The notes: generated from the letters alone by a model not told the origin. A stretch of DNA of 64,000 nucleotides from Leisingera sp. M658 (GCF_025144145.1 NZ_CP083546.1:3878001-3942000), one strand, 5' to 3'. Positions 52,841 through 60,818 are shown, counted from the stretch's first letter. A program made the numbers and translations.

Positions 52841-53587
52841 ATGCGGCTGGACGGGAAAACCGCCATCGTGACCGGCGGCGCCTCGGGCTTTGGCGCCGGG
52901 ATTGCGCGCAAGTTCCTGGCTGAGGGCGCCCGGGTGATGATTGCAGACATCAATGGTGCTGCGGCAGCGGAAATGGCCGCAGAGCTGGGCAGCAACGCCA
53001 CCGCGTGGACGGTGGATGTCTCCGACGGCGCCTCGGTCAATGCCATGGCAGAGGCCGCTTTGGAGGCCTTTGGTCAGTTGGACATCCTGGTCAACAATGC
53101 CGGCGTCACCCATCTGCCTGCGCCGCTGGAGGATGTCACCGAGAACGACTTCGACCGGGTGCTAGGCATCAACGTCAAATCCGTCTACCTGACAGCCCGC
53201 GCCCTGGTGCCGCATATGAAGGCGCGCCAGACCGGCGCGATCCTGAATGTCGCCTCCACCGCCGGTGTCTCGCCGCGCCCCAGCCTCAACTGGTACAATG
53301 CCTCCAAGGGCTGGATGATCACCGCCACCAAGACCATGGCGGTTGAGCTGGCGCCCCATGGCGTGCGGGTAAATGCGATCAACCCGGTGGCCGGAGAAAC
53401 GCCGCTGCTGAAAACCTTCATGGGCGAAGACACACCGGAAATGCGCGCCAAGTTTCTGTCCACCATCCCGATTGGCCGGTTTTCCACTCCCGAGGACATG
53501 GGCAACGCAGCCTGTTACTTGTGTTCGGACGAGGCTAGCATGGTGACCGGAGTGGCGATGGAAGTGGACGGGGGACGCTGCATATGA
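52841..53587 (+). CDS. SDR family oxidoreductase
   Basis: A 248-residue classical short-chain dehydrogenase. The NAD(P)-binding motif is VTGGASGFGAGIA (about 10-22), NNAG follows at about 84-87, the catalytic serine is in NVASTAGVSPRPS, and the Tyr-Lys pair is in WYNASKGW. It ends with the family-typical VAMEVDGGRCI. An Asp (ADIN) after the second strand suggests NAD rather than NADP. The substrate is unknown. It overlaps the cupin gene by 4 bp. Confidence 0.92.
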   Translation: MRLDGKTAIVTGGASGFGAGIARKFLAEGARVMIADINGAAAAEMAAELGSNATAWTVDVSDGASVNAMAEAALEAFGQLDILVNNAGVTHLPAPLEDVTENDFDRVLGINVKSVYLTARALVPHMKARQTGAILNVASTAGVSPRPSLNWYNASKGWMITATKTMAVELAPHGVRVNAINPVAGETPLLKTFMGEDTPEMRAKFLSTIPIGRFSTPEDMGNAACYLCSDEASMVTGVAMEVDGGRCI

Positions 53588-53937
53588 AGACTGTGAACTT
53601 GGCCGGAAAACTCAGCCAATTCTCCACCCATTGGGACCCGCATGTGGTGGCGGATTACAATGGCAACGACGTGATGGTGGTGAAGTTTCAGGGGGAATTT
53701 CCGTTCCACCATCATCCGGATACCGATGATTTCTTCCTGGTTCTGGAAGGTGAAATGGTGATGGATATCGAAGGCCAGCAGCCGCAGACCGTCCGCGCAG
53801 GTGAGCTGTTCGTGGTGCCCAAAGGCATCAGTCACCGCCCCCGTGCCGAACGGGAATGCAAGGTGCTGCTGATCGAACCCAAGGGCGAACCGAATTCAGG
53901 CGATCCGGCGACGGCAGCGCCCAAGCCGCGGATCTGA
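53584..53937 (+). CDS. Cupin domain-containing protein
   Basis: A 117-residue single cupin. Metal-site residues lie in FPFHHHPDTDDFFLVLEGEM (about 38-57), with the second cupin motif around AGELFVVPKGISHRPRAE. Such small cupins next to an SDR gene usually handle a small organic acid or sugar, but the reaction is not known. The ATG overlaps the SDR stop (ATGA), so the two are co-translated. Confidence 0.9.
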   Translation: MKTVNLAGKLSQFSTHWDPHVVADYNGNDVMVVKFQGEFPFHHHPDTDDFFLVLEGEMVMDIEGQQPQTVRAGELFVVPKGISHRPRAERECKVLLIEPKGEPNSGDPATAAPKPRI

Positions 53938-53958
53938 CGCCGCGCTTTCATCTTTTCC

Positions 53959-54004
53959 GGGCTCCGCCCGTTCGGCCTTGAAACCCTCCCCCGGAGGGTT
54001 TCAA
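53959..54004. repeat. Palindromic element, family B, copy B1
   Basis: GGGC-TCC-GCCC, then TTCG, then a perfect 12-bp stem TTGAAACCCTCC-CCC-GGAGGGTTTCAA. Copy B2 has the same order and loops, but the C-G pair in the middle of the long stem is G-C there. It lies between the cupin and P1 peptidase genes. Confidence 0.75.
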
Positions 54005-54071
54005 TGACAGGCCTCCCCCCCGCCGGAGGCAGCGCGCCCCAGCGCGCTTCATGCAAGAAGGACTTCTCACC

Positions 54072-55088
54072 ATGCTCCCCGGCCCTCGAAATCTGATCAC
54101 CGATGTCCCCGGCATCCTGGTTGGCAACGCGCAGGATGCGGCGCTGAAATCCGGTACCACAGTTCTAACGGCTGACAAGCCCTTCACCGCATCGTTGCAT
54201 GTGATGGGCGGCGCACCGGGAACACGGGAAACCGACCTGCTGGCGCCGGACAAATCGGTGGCAAAGATCGACGCGCTGGTGCTGTCCGGCGGCTCTGCCT
54301 TTGGTCTTGATGCCTGTTCCGGCGTGATGGATGCGCTGCACAGTCAGGGCCGCGGTTTTCCGGTTGGCCCGGCGCGGGTGCCGTTGGTGCCGGGCGCGAT
54401 CCTGTTTGATCTGCTGAACGGCGGCGGCAAGGCATGGGATGAAAATCCCTACCGCGCCCTGGGCCGGGCGGCGTTTGAAGCCGCGGCAGATACCTTTGAC
54501 CTTGGTACTTTTGGTGCGGGCACCGGCGCGCTGACCGCGATGGTCAAGGGCGGGCTGGGGTCGGCCTCGCTGGTGCTGGACAGCGGCGTGACCGTCGGTG
54601 CGCTGGTGGCCGCCAACCCGCTGGGCGCCGTCACCACGCCGGGTGAGCGGCATTTCTGGGCGGCGCCATTTGAAATCGGGGATGAATTCGGCGGTTTGGG
54701 CCCGGATCCCTCCGCCGGCCTGGGCCGCAGTCCGGAAAGCCGCAAACTGGCCGCCATGCAGAAGCTGGGCGGCACCCCGATGCCGCAAGAGCGCGCCAAT
54801 ACCACCATCGCCATCGTCGCCACGGATGCCGCACTCAGCAAGGCGCAGTGCCAGCGCCTGGCTACTGCCGCCCATGACGGCATCGGACGCGCAATTATCC
54901 CTGCCCATGCCCCCGGCGACGGCGATCTGGTCTTTGCCGCAAGCACCGGCGCCCTGGAAAACCCGGATGCGAACCTTGGGCCGGTCTGCCATGCCGCAGC
55001 GCTGTGCCTTAGCCGTGCCATTGCCCGTGCTGTCTCACACGCCCGGCCAGAACCCGGCGATCTGCTGCCCTGCTGGGCGGCGCCATAA
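54072..55088 (+). CDS. P1 (S58, DmpA/NylC-like) family peptidase
   Basis: A 338-residue N-terminal-nucleophile hydrolase of the P1/DmpA family, in the branch with 6-aminohexanoate-oligomer hydrolase NylC. The start ITDVPGILVGNAQD and the segment LVLSGGSAFGLDACSGVMD are typical. Self-cleavage should occur between Asn243 and Thr244 (RANTTIAIVATDAALSK), freeing the threonine nucleophile. Natural substrates are probably beta-aminopeptides or cyclic amides. The ATG at 54072 was chosen with AGAAGGA upstream; an ATG at 54051 is also in frame. Confidence 0.9.
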   Translation: MLPGPRNLITDVPGILVGNAQDAALKSGTTVLTADKPFTASLHVMGGAPGTRETDLLAPDKSVAKIDALVLSGGSAFGLDACSGVMDALHSQGRGFPVGPARVPLVPGAILFDLLNGGGKAWDENPYRALGRAAFEAAADTFDLGTFGAGTGALTAMVKGGLGSASLVLDSGVTVGALVAANPLGAVTTPGERHFWAAPFEIGDEFGGLGPDPSAGLGRSPESRKLAAMQKLGGTPMPQERANTTIAIVATDAALSKAQCQRLATAAHDGIGRAIIPAHAPGDGDLVFAASTGALENPDANLGPVCHAAALCLSRAIARAVSHARPEPGDLLPCWAAP

Positions 55089-55113
55089 AGGTCCGCAACT
55101 TCCTGCCATGACT

Positions 55114-55127
55114 TTGATGCGCGTCAA
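55114..55127. promoter_or_regulatory. Possible FNR/FnrL box upstream of cytochrome c gene
   Basis: TTGAT-GCGC-GTCAA matches the FNR-type site TTGAT-N4-ATCAA with one change and sits in the larger near-palindrome TTTGATGCGCGTCAAA. It is centred about 77 bp before the start of a cytochrome c gene, a usual target of FnrL in Rhodobacteraceae. Confidence 0.55.
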
Positions 55128-55197
55128 ACTGCCGGTTGACACCGCCGGCTATTGGATCATGAGTCACACCTGCCAACTCAAAACCGGAGCAAGCAAT

Positions 55198-55659
55198 ATG
55201 AAACCTCTCGTTACAGCCGCCATTTTCGGCCTCCTCGCCGCCCCTGCCTTTGCCGAAGGCGACCCGGCCAAGGGGGAGAAGGGGTTTAACAAATGCAAAT
55301 CCTGCCACATGGTTGTCTCGGACGACGGCGATGTGATCGTGAAGGGCGGCAAGACCGGTCCGAACCTGTGGGGCCTGGCAGGCCGCACTGCCGGCAGCAC
55401 CGAAGACTTCAAATACAGCAAGGACTTGATTGCGGCGGGCGAAGCCGGACTGGTCTGGGACGAAGCGAAATTCGTCGGCTACACCACCGATCCCAAGAAA
55501 TTCCTGCAGGCCGAAACCGGCAACGCCAAAGCCAAGTCAAAAATGTCCTTCCGCCTGAAGAAGGGCGGCGAGGATATCTTTGCTTTCCTGGCCAGCCACG
55601 GCCCGGCGCCGGCTGAAGAACCCGCCGCGGAAGAAAACGCAGAAGCCGCTTCCGAGTAA
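55198..55659 (+). CDS. Periplasmic class I cytochrome c
   Basis: A 153-residue exported cytochrome. The signal peptide is MKPLVTAAIFGLLAAPAFA. Heme binds at CKSCH (C33, C36, H37). The axial methionine is in KSKMSFRLKK, and GKTGPNLWGLAGR is the usual class I loop. The large insertions and length are like c2/c550 electron carriers of Paracoccus and Rhodobacter. A low-complexity Ala/Glu/Pro tail follows. A possible FnrL box upstream and a strong terminator downstream mark it as a single-gene unit. Confidence 0.93.
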   Translation: MKPLVTAAIFGLLAAPAFAEGDPAKGEKGFNKCKSCHMVVSDDGDVIVKGGKTGPNLWGLAGRTAGSTEDFKYSKDLIAAGEAGLVWDEAKFVGYTTDPKKFLQAETGNAKAKSKMSFRLKKGGEDIFAFLASHGPAPAEEPAAEENAEAASE

Positions 55660-55686
55660 GGCCGAATTTTCCGGCAGCACGGCCAC

Positions 55687-55715
55687 AAAGCCGCGGCATT
55701 TTCGCCGCGGCTTTT
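55687..55715 (+). terminator. Rho-independent terminator after cytochrome c gene
   Basis: AAAGCCGCGGC and GCCGCGGCTTT form an 11-bp stem with loop ATTTTC, followed by one more T. It lies 28 bp after the stop codon. Confidence 0.85.
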
Positions 55716-55812
55716 CGCGTAATTGCTTTCGTAACCCGCAGAGGTTAGCGGTAGGAGCCAGGCCATCGCAGTTGCGGCAGGCCGCGCCAGAAAAAACCGT
55801 CACGGACACAGC

Positions 55813-56355
55813 ATGAGCCACATGATCCCCGCCTGGGTGAACGGCGATTTGACACCTGTTGACAAGCTCGCCGCGCATGAGCGCGGGCTGAAACACAAGG
55901 CGGTCTCCGTTTTTGTGGTGAAAGGCGTGGAAATCCTGATGCAGCGCCGGGCGATGGGGAAATACCACACCCCCGGCCTCTGGGCGAACACCTGCTGCAC
56001 CCATCCGATGTGGGACGAGCAGCCCTCGGCCTGTGCCGTGCGGCGGATGCAGGAGGAGCTGGGCCTGACCGGCCTCTACCCTGAGTTCCGCCATCACCTG
56101 GAATACCGCGCCGATGTCGGCAATGGCCTGGTCGAGCATGAAGCCGTGGATGTGTTCCTGGCCCATGCCCACCGCCCCTTGAACATCACCCCAAACCCGG
56201 ACGAAGTGATGGAGACCCGCTGGGTCGATTACCATGACCTTCTGGCCGAAGTCAGCCGCCACCCGGAACGGTTCACGCCCTGGCTGAAAATCTATCTGCA
56301 CAATTATGCCGATGTGATCTTTGGCCCCGACCTGATCATCGGTCGCCGGCGCTGA
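55813..56355 (+). CDS. idi: Isopentenyl-diphosphate delta-isomerase, type 1
   Basis: A 180-residue Nudix-fold isomerase converting isopentenyl to dimethylallyl diphosphate in the cytoplasm. The catalytic cysteine is in LWANTCCTHPMWDE (about residues 57-70), and the Nudix-like helix is ACAVRRMQEELGL. The catalytic glutamate lies in LVEHEAVDVFLA. Bacteria with the DXP pathway do not strictly need it, but photosynthetic and carotenoid-making Rhodobacteraceae often keep it. No isoprenoid genes are adjacent here. Confidence 0.96.
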   Translation: MSHMIPAWVNGDLTPVDKLAAHERGLKHKAVSVFVVKGVEILMQRRAMGKYHTPGLWANTCCTHPMWDEQPSACAVRRMQEELGLTGLYPEFRHHLEYRADVGNGLVEHEAVDVFLAHAHRPLNITPNPDEVMETRWVDYHDLLAEVSRHPERFTPWLKIYLHNYADVIFGPDLIIGRRR

Positions 56356-56433
56356 CCTTTTACCCTTTCTGCCAGCTTGCTCCCCGTCGCGCGCCGTGGT
56401 TATCTGCCCGCGCAATTAGGGAGTATGCTTATC

Positions 56434-57690
56434 ATGTCCATCCTCATCACGGGCGGCGGCATTGCAGGGCTGACGCTGGGGCTGACGCTGCATCAGATCG
56501 GGGTTCCGTTTCAGATTTATGAGGCAGTCAGCGGCCTGAAACCGCTGGGTGTTGGCATCAACCTGCAGCCCAACGCGGTGCGGGAGCTGTTCGATTTGGG
56601 GCTGGAGGCGGAACTGGACGCAATTGGTGTCCGGACCCGGCAGCTGGGATTTTACAGCAAGCTCGGCAAAACGATCTGGGAGGAGCCGCGTGGTACCCGC
56701 GCCGGCTATGCCTGGCCGCAGTATTCGGTGCACCGTGGCGCGCTGCAGATGATGCTCTACCGCACGCTGGTGGAGCGCGCGGGGACGGGCTGCTTTAAGA
56801 CCGGCACACGGGCGGCAGGGATTGACAATGCGGCGGAGGGTGCTGCGCTGCTGCTGGCGGACGGGCGGCGGGTCGAGGGATCGCTGGTTGTCGCAGCAGA
56901 CGGCATCCATTCCGCCCTGCGCGCACAGATGGCGCCGGATGAGGGCGCGCCAATCTGGAACGGCCGTATCCTGTGGCGGGCCACCGCCCGCGCGCCTGCC
57001 TTCAAGGGCGGCGCGGCGATGGCGATGATCGGCAATGATCATCTGCGGCTGGTGGCCTACCCGATCTCGGCGCCTGATGCCAAGGACCGCGTCACCATGA
57101 ACTGGATCGCCGAGAAGAGATTTGATCCCTCCACCCACTGGCGCCGGGAAGACTGGAACCGGCCCGCGGATATCACTGAGTTCCTGCCAGATTTCGCAGG
57201 CTGGCGGTTTGATTGGATTGACGTGCCCGCCCTGATCCGCGGTGCCGGGACGGTCTATGAATACCCAATGGTGGACCGCAACCCGCTGGAGCGCTGGACG
57301 ATCGGCAACGTGACTCTGATGGGTGACGCTGCCCATCCGACCTATCCGGTAGGATCGAATGGCGCCAGCCAGGCCATTGTGGACGCGCGGGTGATCGGCG
57401 CGCAACTGCTGGAGCACGGGGTCACATCCGCCGCGCTTGAGGCCTACGAGGCAGAAGTGCGCCCAGTAACGACGGCAGTGGGTCTCGCCAACCGCGCAGG
57501 CGGCGGGCCGGACGGGGTTCTGCAGCGGGTCGAGGACCTCTGCGGCGGCGACTTCGCAGACATTGGCAAAGTGATCCCGCAGGCGGAACTGGCCGCCCAT
57601 GCCGCCAAATACAAGATGATTGCGGGCTTCTCCATCGAGGAGCTGAACGCCCGCCCGCCAACCATCCCGGCAGGCGCCCGCATCAGCTGA
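56434..57690 (+). CDS. FAD-dependent monooxygenase (PhzS-like)
   Basis: A 418-residue class A flavin monooxygenase. The FAD-binding GxGxxG is ITGGGIAGLTLGLTL at the start, the second FAD motif is VVAADGIHSALR (about 153-164), and the third is VTLMGDAAHPTYPVGSNGASQAI (around residue 290). It resembles 5-methylphenazine-1-carboxylate monooxygenase and related flavin-dependent oxidoreductases; the real substrate is unknown. The ATG at 56434 is preferred because GGGAG lies at a normal distance. Confidence 0.9.
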   Translation: MSILITGGGIAGLTLGLTLHQIGVPFQIYEAVSGLKPLGVGINLQPNAVRELFDLGLEAELDAIGVRTRQLGFYSKLGKTIWEEPRGTRAGYAWPQYSVHRGALQMMLYRTLVERAGTGCFKTGTRAAGIDNAAEGAALLLADGRRVEGSLVVAADGIHSALRAQMAPDEGAPIWNGRILWRATARAPAFKGGAAMAMIGNDHLRLVAYPISAPDAKDRVTMNWIAEKRFDPSTHWRREDWNRPADITEFLPDFAGWRFDWIDVPALIRGAGTVYEYPMVDRNPLERWTIGNVTLMGDAAHPTYPVGSNGASQAIVDARVIGAQLLEHGVTSAALEAYEAEVRPVTTAVGLANRAGGGPDGVLQRVEDLCGGDFADIGKVIPQAELAAHAAKYKMIAGFSIEELNARPPTIPAGARIS

Positions 57691-57712
57691 GGCACGCCGC
57701 GGCCAGCCGCGG

Positions 57713-57822
57713 GTCAAGGGCGGCACAGCCGCCGTGCCGCAGGCACGGTTTTGCCAGGGCTCCGCCCGTTCGCAAGCGAAACGCTCCCCCGGAGCGTTTC
57801 CGGGCAGCTTGCTCACCCTTGA
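57713..57822. repeat. Palindromic element, family B, copy B2, abutting the IS
   Basis: Outer arms GTCAAGGG (57713-57720) and CCCTTGA (57816-57822) enclose several hairpins: CGGC-ACAG-CCG type, GTGCC-GCA-GGCAC, GGGC-TCC-GCCC, and the 10-bp stem GAAACGCTCC-CCC-GGAGCGTTTC (57778-57800). The IS is inserted at the 3' outer arm, and CCTTGAG is repeated on the far side of the IS. Confidence 0.7.
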
Positions 57823-58297
57823 GGGGCGTTGTTGCAAAACTCCCTCTTGAGGCCTGACTACCCCTTTCCCCTCTGAACTTAGGCGACGCGGACGATCTCG
57901 GCGGTGCCGAGTGCATTGAAGCGATTGATGAGGGCGATGCGGATGTGGATTTCAGCGGTTTGGCTACCAGGGTCTCTTGCGGCGATGCGTTCGCCGAATG
58001 CCTTCAAGCAGCGCATCTTTGCCTCGACCCGGCTCCGGGCGTGGTATCCTGTCCAGCGTTTCCAGAAGGCCCGGCCGTAGTGCCGGGTGGCGCGCAAGGT
58101 TTCGTTTCTGACCTGTGCCGCCGGGCAGTTTTCTTTCCACGGCTGGCCATTCTTGCGGATAGGGATAATCGGGACGGCCCACGCTTGATGATGGCGGAGT
58201 GGCAACGGCGCGTGTCATAGGCCCCGTCTGCAGTCACGCTGCCGATCTCTTCGTCCTTCGGACTCTGGTCGCGCAGTTCCGGCAGGACCGGGCTGTC

Positions 58298-58338
58298 CAC
58301 TGCCCGGCAGTGGTTTGCGCAGCATAACCACGAGAGGG
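58298..58338 (-). repeat. Nested hairpin element, copy N1 (41 bp)
   Basis: Read on the minus strand: CCCTCTC, stem GTGGTT(A)TGC-TGC-GCAAACCAC with one bulged A, then CTGCCGGGCA. It splits the transposase codons SRDG and DSPVLPEL; removing exactly 41 bp rejoins them in frame. The base after the element on that strand begins GACAGC. Confidence 0.8.
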
Positions 58339-58362
58339 GCCGTCGCGGCTGGGGGTGAATTC

Positions 58363-58404
58363 CCTCTCGTCAGATTTGCTTTGCAAATCGCCTGCCGGAC
58401 AAGG
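58363..58404 (+). repeat. Nested hairpin element, copy N2 (42 bp)
   Basis: CCTCTCG, stem GATTTGC-TTT-GCAAATC, then CTGCCGGACA. It lies between GAATTC and GACAGC; removal rejoins the transposase residues DIRAV and EFTPSR. Being 42 bp it is frame-neutral and adds 14 residues (PCPAGDLQSKSDER) to the frame. Confidence 0.8.
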
Positions 58405-58457
58405 GACAGCACGGATGTCAGACGTGGCAGCATCCATCGCAAGATGCACCTTGCGCC

Positions 58458-58496
58458 CCTCTCATTGATTGCTCTGCAATCAACTGCCGGGCAGCG
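58458..58496 (+). repeat. Nested hairpin element, copy N3 (39 bp)
   Basis: CCTCTCA, perfect 8-bp stem TTGATTGC-TCT-GCAATCAA, then CTGCCGGGCA. Removal restores the tryptophan codon in RRQWRKVHLAMD on the minus strand. It is the only copy not followed by GACAGC. Confidence 0.8.
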
Positions 58497-58572
58497 ATTG
58501 GCGTCGCCCCTGAACGCCGTGCTTGCGGGCCTGCCACTCACCATCGCCAAGGAACTTGATCCCGGTGCTGTC

Positions 58573-58613
58573 CGTTGCCCGGCAGGGCATTGCATAGCAA
58601 TGTCCCGAGAGGG
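58573..58613 (-). repeat. Nested hairpin element, copy N4 (41 bp)
   Basis: On the minus strand: CCCTCTC, stem GGG(A)CATTGC-TAT-GCAATGCCC with one bulged A, then CTGCCGGGCA. It lies directly before GACAGC of the DSTGIK catalytic segment. Two bases of the transposase also appear to be missing at the junction, so the net change is 39 bp. Confidence 0.78.
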
Positions 58614-58669
58614 GACGCAGGTTCAACGGACCATCGGCGCGGCGATACGGGATCTGGACGGCCAGCGTT

Positions 58670-58714
58670 CTATGGGCTTACGCGGCCCCACTGGGGCCAC
58701 GGTCCCATCTCACT
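58670..58714 (-). repeat. Fifth hairpin insertion in the transposase, different type
   Basis: About 45 bp between the transposase segments TLCRRQ and the next conserved codons. On the minus strand the inner stem is CGTGGCCCC-AGT-GGGGCCGCG (one G-U pair), with outer arms ATGGG and CCCAT. It lacks the CCTCTC and CTGCCGGGCA flanks of N1-N4. The exact borders are uncertain by a few bases. Confidence 0.6.
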
Positions 58715-59161
58715 CTGCCGGCGGCACAGTGTAGAGAAATCGGGAACGGGCCAGTCCACAGGTGCAAAAGGCTGGCGACCATCCCGGCGGTCTGCCGGAG
58801 TGGCAACTTGAACAGAACCTTGATCGACAGGCAGAACTGGATCGCCGAGTTCGAGAAGACTGGTGGACGCCCCGGTCGCCCTTCATGCGGCGCGAGCCAG
58901 GTCATCTCTTTGTCCAACCGGATCAGAAGCGACCCGCGCTTCCTGAGCGCATCGTTGTAGCTGGACCAATTCGTCGTGCGGTAGCGGGCAGGTGCGGGCT
59001 TGCTCATCTAACCCGTCTAACCGCATGGATTCGTGATGTGAATCCTTAGCGGTCAGAGTTCTGCAACAATGCCCCCTTGAGGCGCGGATGGCCGCAATCA
59101 CCCTGGAATGGGCGCGTTTAAGGGCAATTCTGACCTTAAACCGCTTCTCAGCAAAGGGAAG

Positions 59162-59232
59162 GCGCCGCGCAAAGCGCGGCGCTACGCCCAACTGTGAGGC
59201 ACATTCGCAGAATGTGGCGGAACAGGCGGGAG
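59162..59232 (+). repeat. Two-hairpin intergenic element, copy A8
   Basis: Hairpin 1 GCGCCGCGC-AAA-GCGCGGCGC (9 bp), core GCCCAAC, stem 2 (CACATTC-GCA-GAATGTG with extension) and AGGCGGGAG, where the first G of the block is A. It lies between the IS remnant and the glpK stop. Confidence 0.78.
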
Positions 59233-59260
59233 CGCCCTGCCCTGCCTTGCCCGCCTAACG

Positions 59261-60751
59261 TCAAACCCCGATCACCGCCTGAACCGCGCGCTGCCAGCGC
59301 GCATAAGCCGCCTGCCGCACCGCGGGCTGCATCAGCGGTGAAAACTGGCGGTCGAGCTTCCAGGTATCGGCGAACCCCGTCTGATCCGGGTAGATCCCCG
59401 CCCGCATCCCCGCCAGCCAGGCGGCGCCAAGTGCTGTGGTTTCCTGCATCACCGGGCGGTCGACGGCGGCGCCCAGGATGTCCGACAGGCTCTGCATCGT
59501 CCAGTCGCTGGCGCTCATGCCGCCATCGACGCGCAGGGTCACGGTGTGGTGTCTGTCGTCCTCCCAGTCGGCGCGCATCGCCTCATAGAGATCGCGGGTC
59601 TGATAGGCGACGCTTTGCAGCGCGGCGCGGGCAAATTCCGCCGGGCCGGAGTTGCGGCTGAGGCCGAACATGCCGCCGCGGCACTCCGGCTCCCAATAAG
59701 GCGCGCCAAGGCCGGTGAAGGCGGGCACCAGGATCACGTCCTGTCCCGGATCGGCCCGCAGCGCCAGCTCGCCCGACTGCGACGCTTCCTCGATGATCCC
59801 CAGCCCGTCGCGCAGCCATTGCACCGCCGCGCCGGCGATGAAGATCGAGCCTTCCAGCGCATAGGTCGGCTTGCCGTCCAGCTGATAGGCGATGGTGGTC
59901 AGCATCCGGTTCTTTGACACCACCGGCTCATCCCCGGTGTTCAAGAGCGCAAAGCAGCCCGTCCCGTAGGTGGATTTCATCATTCCCGGCTGGAAGCAGG
60001 CCTGGCCGATGGTGGCCGCCTGCTGGTCGCCCGCCACCCCCAGGATCGGGACCGGGCCGCCCAGGATTTCCGGATCGGTGGTGCCGAAATCTGCCGCGCT
60101 GTCCTTGACCTCCGGCAGCATCTGCTGCGGCACATCCAGCAGATCGCTGATGGTGCGGCTCCAGCGGCCCTTGCGGATGTCATACATCAGCGTCCGCGCG
60201 GCGTTGGTGGCGTCGGTGACGTGGGAGGCACCGCCAGTCAGCCGCCAGATCAGGAAGGTATCCACCGTGCCGAACAGCAGATCGCCCGCCGCCGCCCGCT
60301 CGCGCGCGCCGGGCACCATGTCGAGAATCCACTTCACCTTGGTGCCGGAGAAATAGGGATCGAGCAGCAGCCCGGTGCGGTCAGAGACCATCTCAGCCTG
60401 GCCATCCTGGCGCAGCTGCTCGCAAATAGATGCGGTGCGGCGGTCCTGCCAGACAATGGCGTTGTGAATGGCATTGCCGCTGGATTTGTCCCAGACCACG
60501 GTGGTTTCGCGTTGGTTGGTGATGCCAATGCCCGCAATATCCGCGGCAGACACATCCAGCTCCGCCATCACCTTGCGGCAGACCGTGACGGTGGTCTCCC
60601 AGATCTCTTCCGGGTCATGCTCCACCCAGCCCGCCTGCGGGTAGTGCTGGGTGAACTCCTGCTGTGCGGTGCCCGCGACCTGCATTCCCGCATCAAACAG
60701 GATTGCCCGGGTCGACGTGGTGCCCTGATCAATTGCCAGAATATAGGTCAT
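59261..60751 (-). CDS. glpK: Glycerol kinase
   Basis: A 496-residue FGGY-family kinase that makes glycerol 3-phosphate in the cytoplasm. The N-terminal phosphate loop is [15 protein letters not shown]. The glycerol-binding stretch is [14 protein letters not shown], and the second FGGY signature is in [29 protein letters not shown] and [15 protein letters not shown] are also typical. The length is normal. No glpD or glpF lies in the window, so it stands apart from the rest of the glycerol system, or those genes are elsewhere. Confidence 0.97.
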   Translation of the reverse strand: MTYILAIDQGTTSTRAILFDAGMQVAGTAQQEFTQHYPQAGWVEHDPEEIWETTVTVCRKVMAELDVSAADIAGIGITNQRETTVVWDKSSGNAIHNAIVWQDRRTASICEQLRQDGQAEMVSDRTGLLLDPYFSGTKVKWILDMVPGARERAAAGDLLFGTVDTFLIWRLTGGASHVTDATNAARTLMYDIRKGRWSRTISDLLDVPQQMLPEVKDSAADFGTTDPEILGGPVPILGVAGDQQAATIGQACFQPGMMKSTYGTGCFALLNTGDEPVVSKNRMLTTIAYQLDGKPTYALEGSIFIAGAAVQWLRDGLGIIEEASQSGELALRADPGQDVILVPAFTGLGAPYWEPECRGGMFGLSRNSGPAEFARAALQSVAYQTRDLYEAMRADWEDDRHHTVTLRVDGGMSASDWTMQSLSDILGAAVDRPVMQETTALGAAWLAGMRAGIYPDQTGFADTWKLDRQFSPLMQPAVRQAAYARWQRAVQAVIGV

Positions 60752-60818
60752 CGGCTGCCCTCCAGTCTCCTCTGACCGGGGAGCATAAACGCAAAAGTGT
60801 TACCGCTGCCAGCCCCTA

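Larger units (their letters stand above)
57879..59007 (-). pseudogene. IS5-family transposase pseudogene
   Basis: The N-terminus is intact (MSKPAPARYRTTNWSSYNDA, then PGRPPVFSNSAIQF and LPLRQTAGMVASLL). Further pieces in shifting frames give DWPVPDFSTLCRRQ, DSTGIKFLGDGEWQARKHG, GRRQWRKVHLAMDAATSD, SRDGDSPVLPEL, TADGAYDTRRCH and RHYGRAFWKRWTGYHARSR, then the C-terminus ALGTAEIVRVA. DSTGIK and TADGAYDTR carry the first two catalytic acids of the DDE set. At least two single-base frameshifts (near SLLHL and after CHSAIIK), a stop and five hairpin insertions make it inactive. Confidence 0.9.
57824..59074 (-). mobile_element. Decayed IS5-family insertion sequence
   Basis: A 1251-bp element with imperfect terminal inverted repeats: the left end reads GGGC-GTTGTTGCAAAACTC and the right end, reversed, GGGC-ATTGTTGCAGAACTC. 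It is flanked by a 7-bp direct repeat, CCTTGAG (57817-57823 and 59075-59081), although IS5 members often make shorter duplications and the boundary is uncertain by a base or two. Inside is one transposase gene, broken by frameshifts and five hairpin insertions. Subtracting those insertions leaves about 1.04 kb, the expected size of an IS coding for a transposase of about 310 residues. Confidence 0.88.

Noticed and set aside
57824-59074. Direct-repeat-like blocks in the IS as a CRISPR array
   Set aside because: The four blocks are in both orientations, have internal stems instead of identical repeats, and no cas gene is present.
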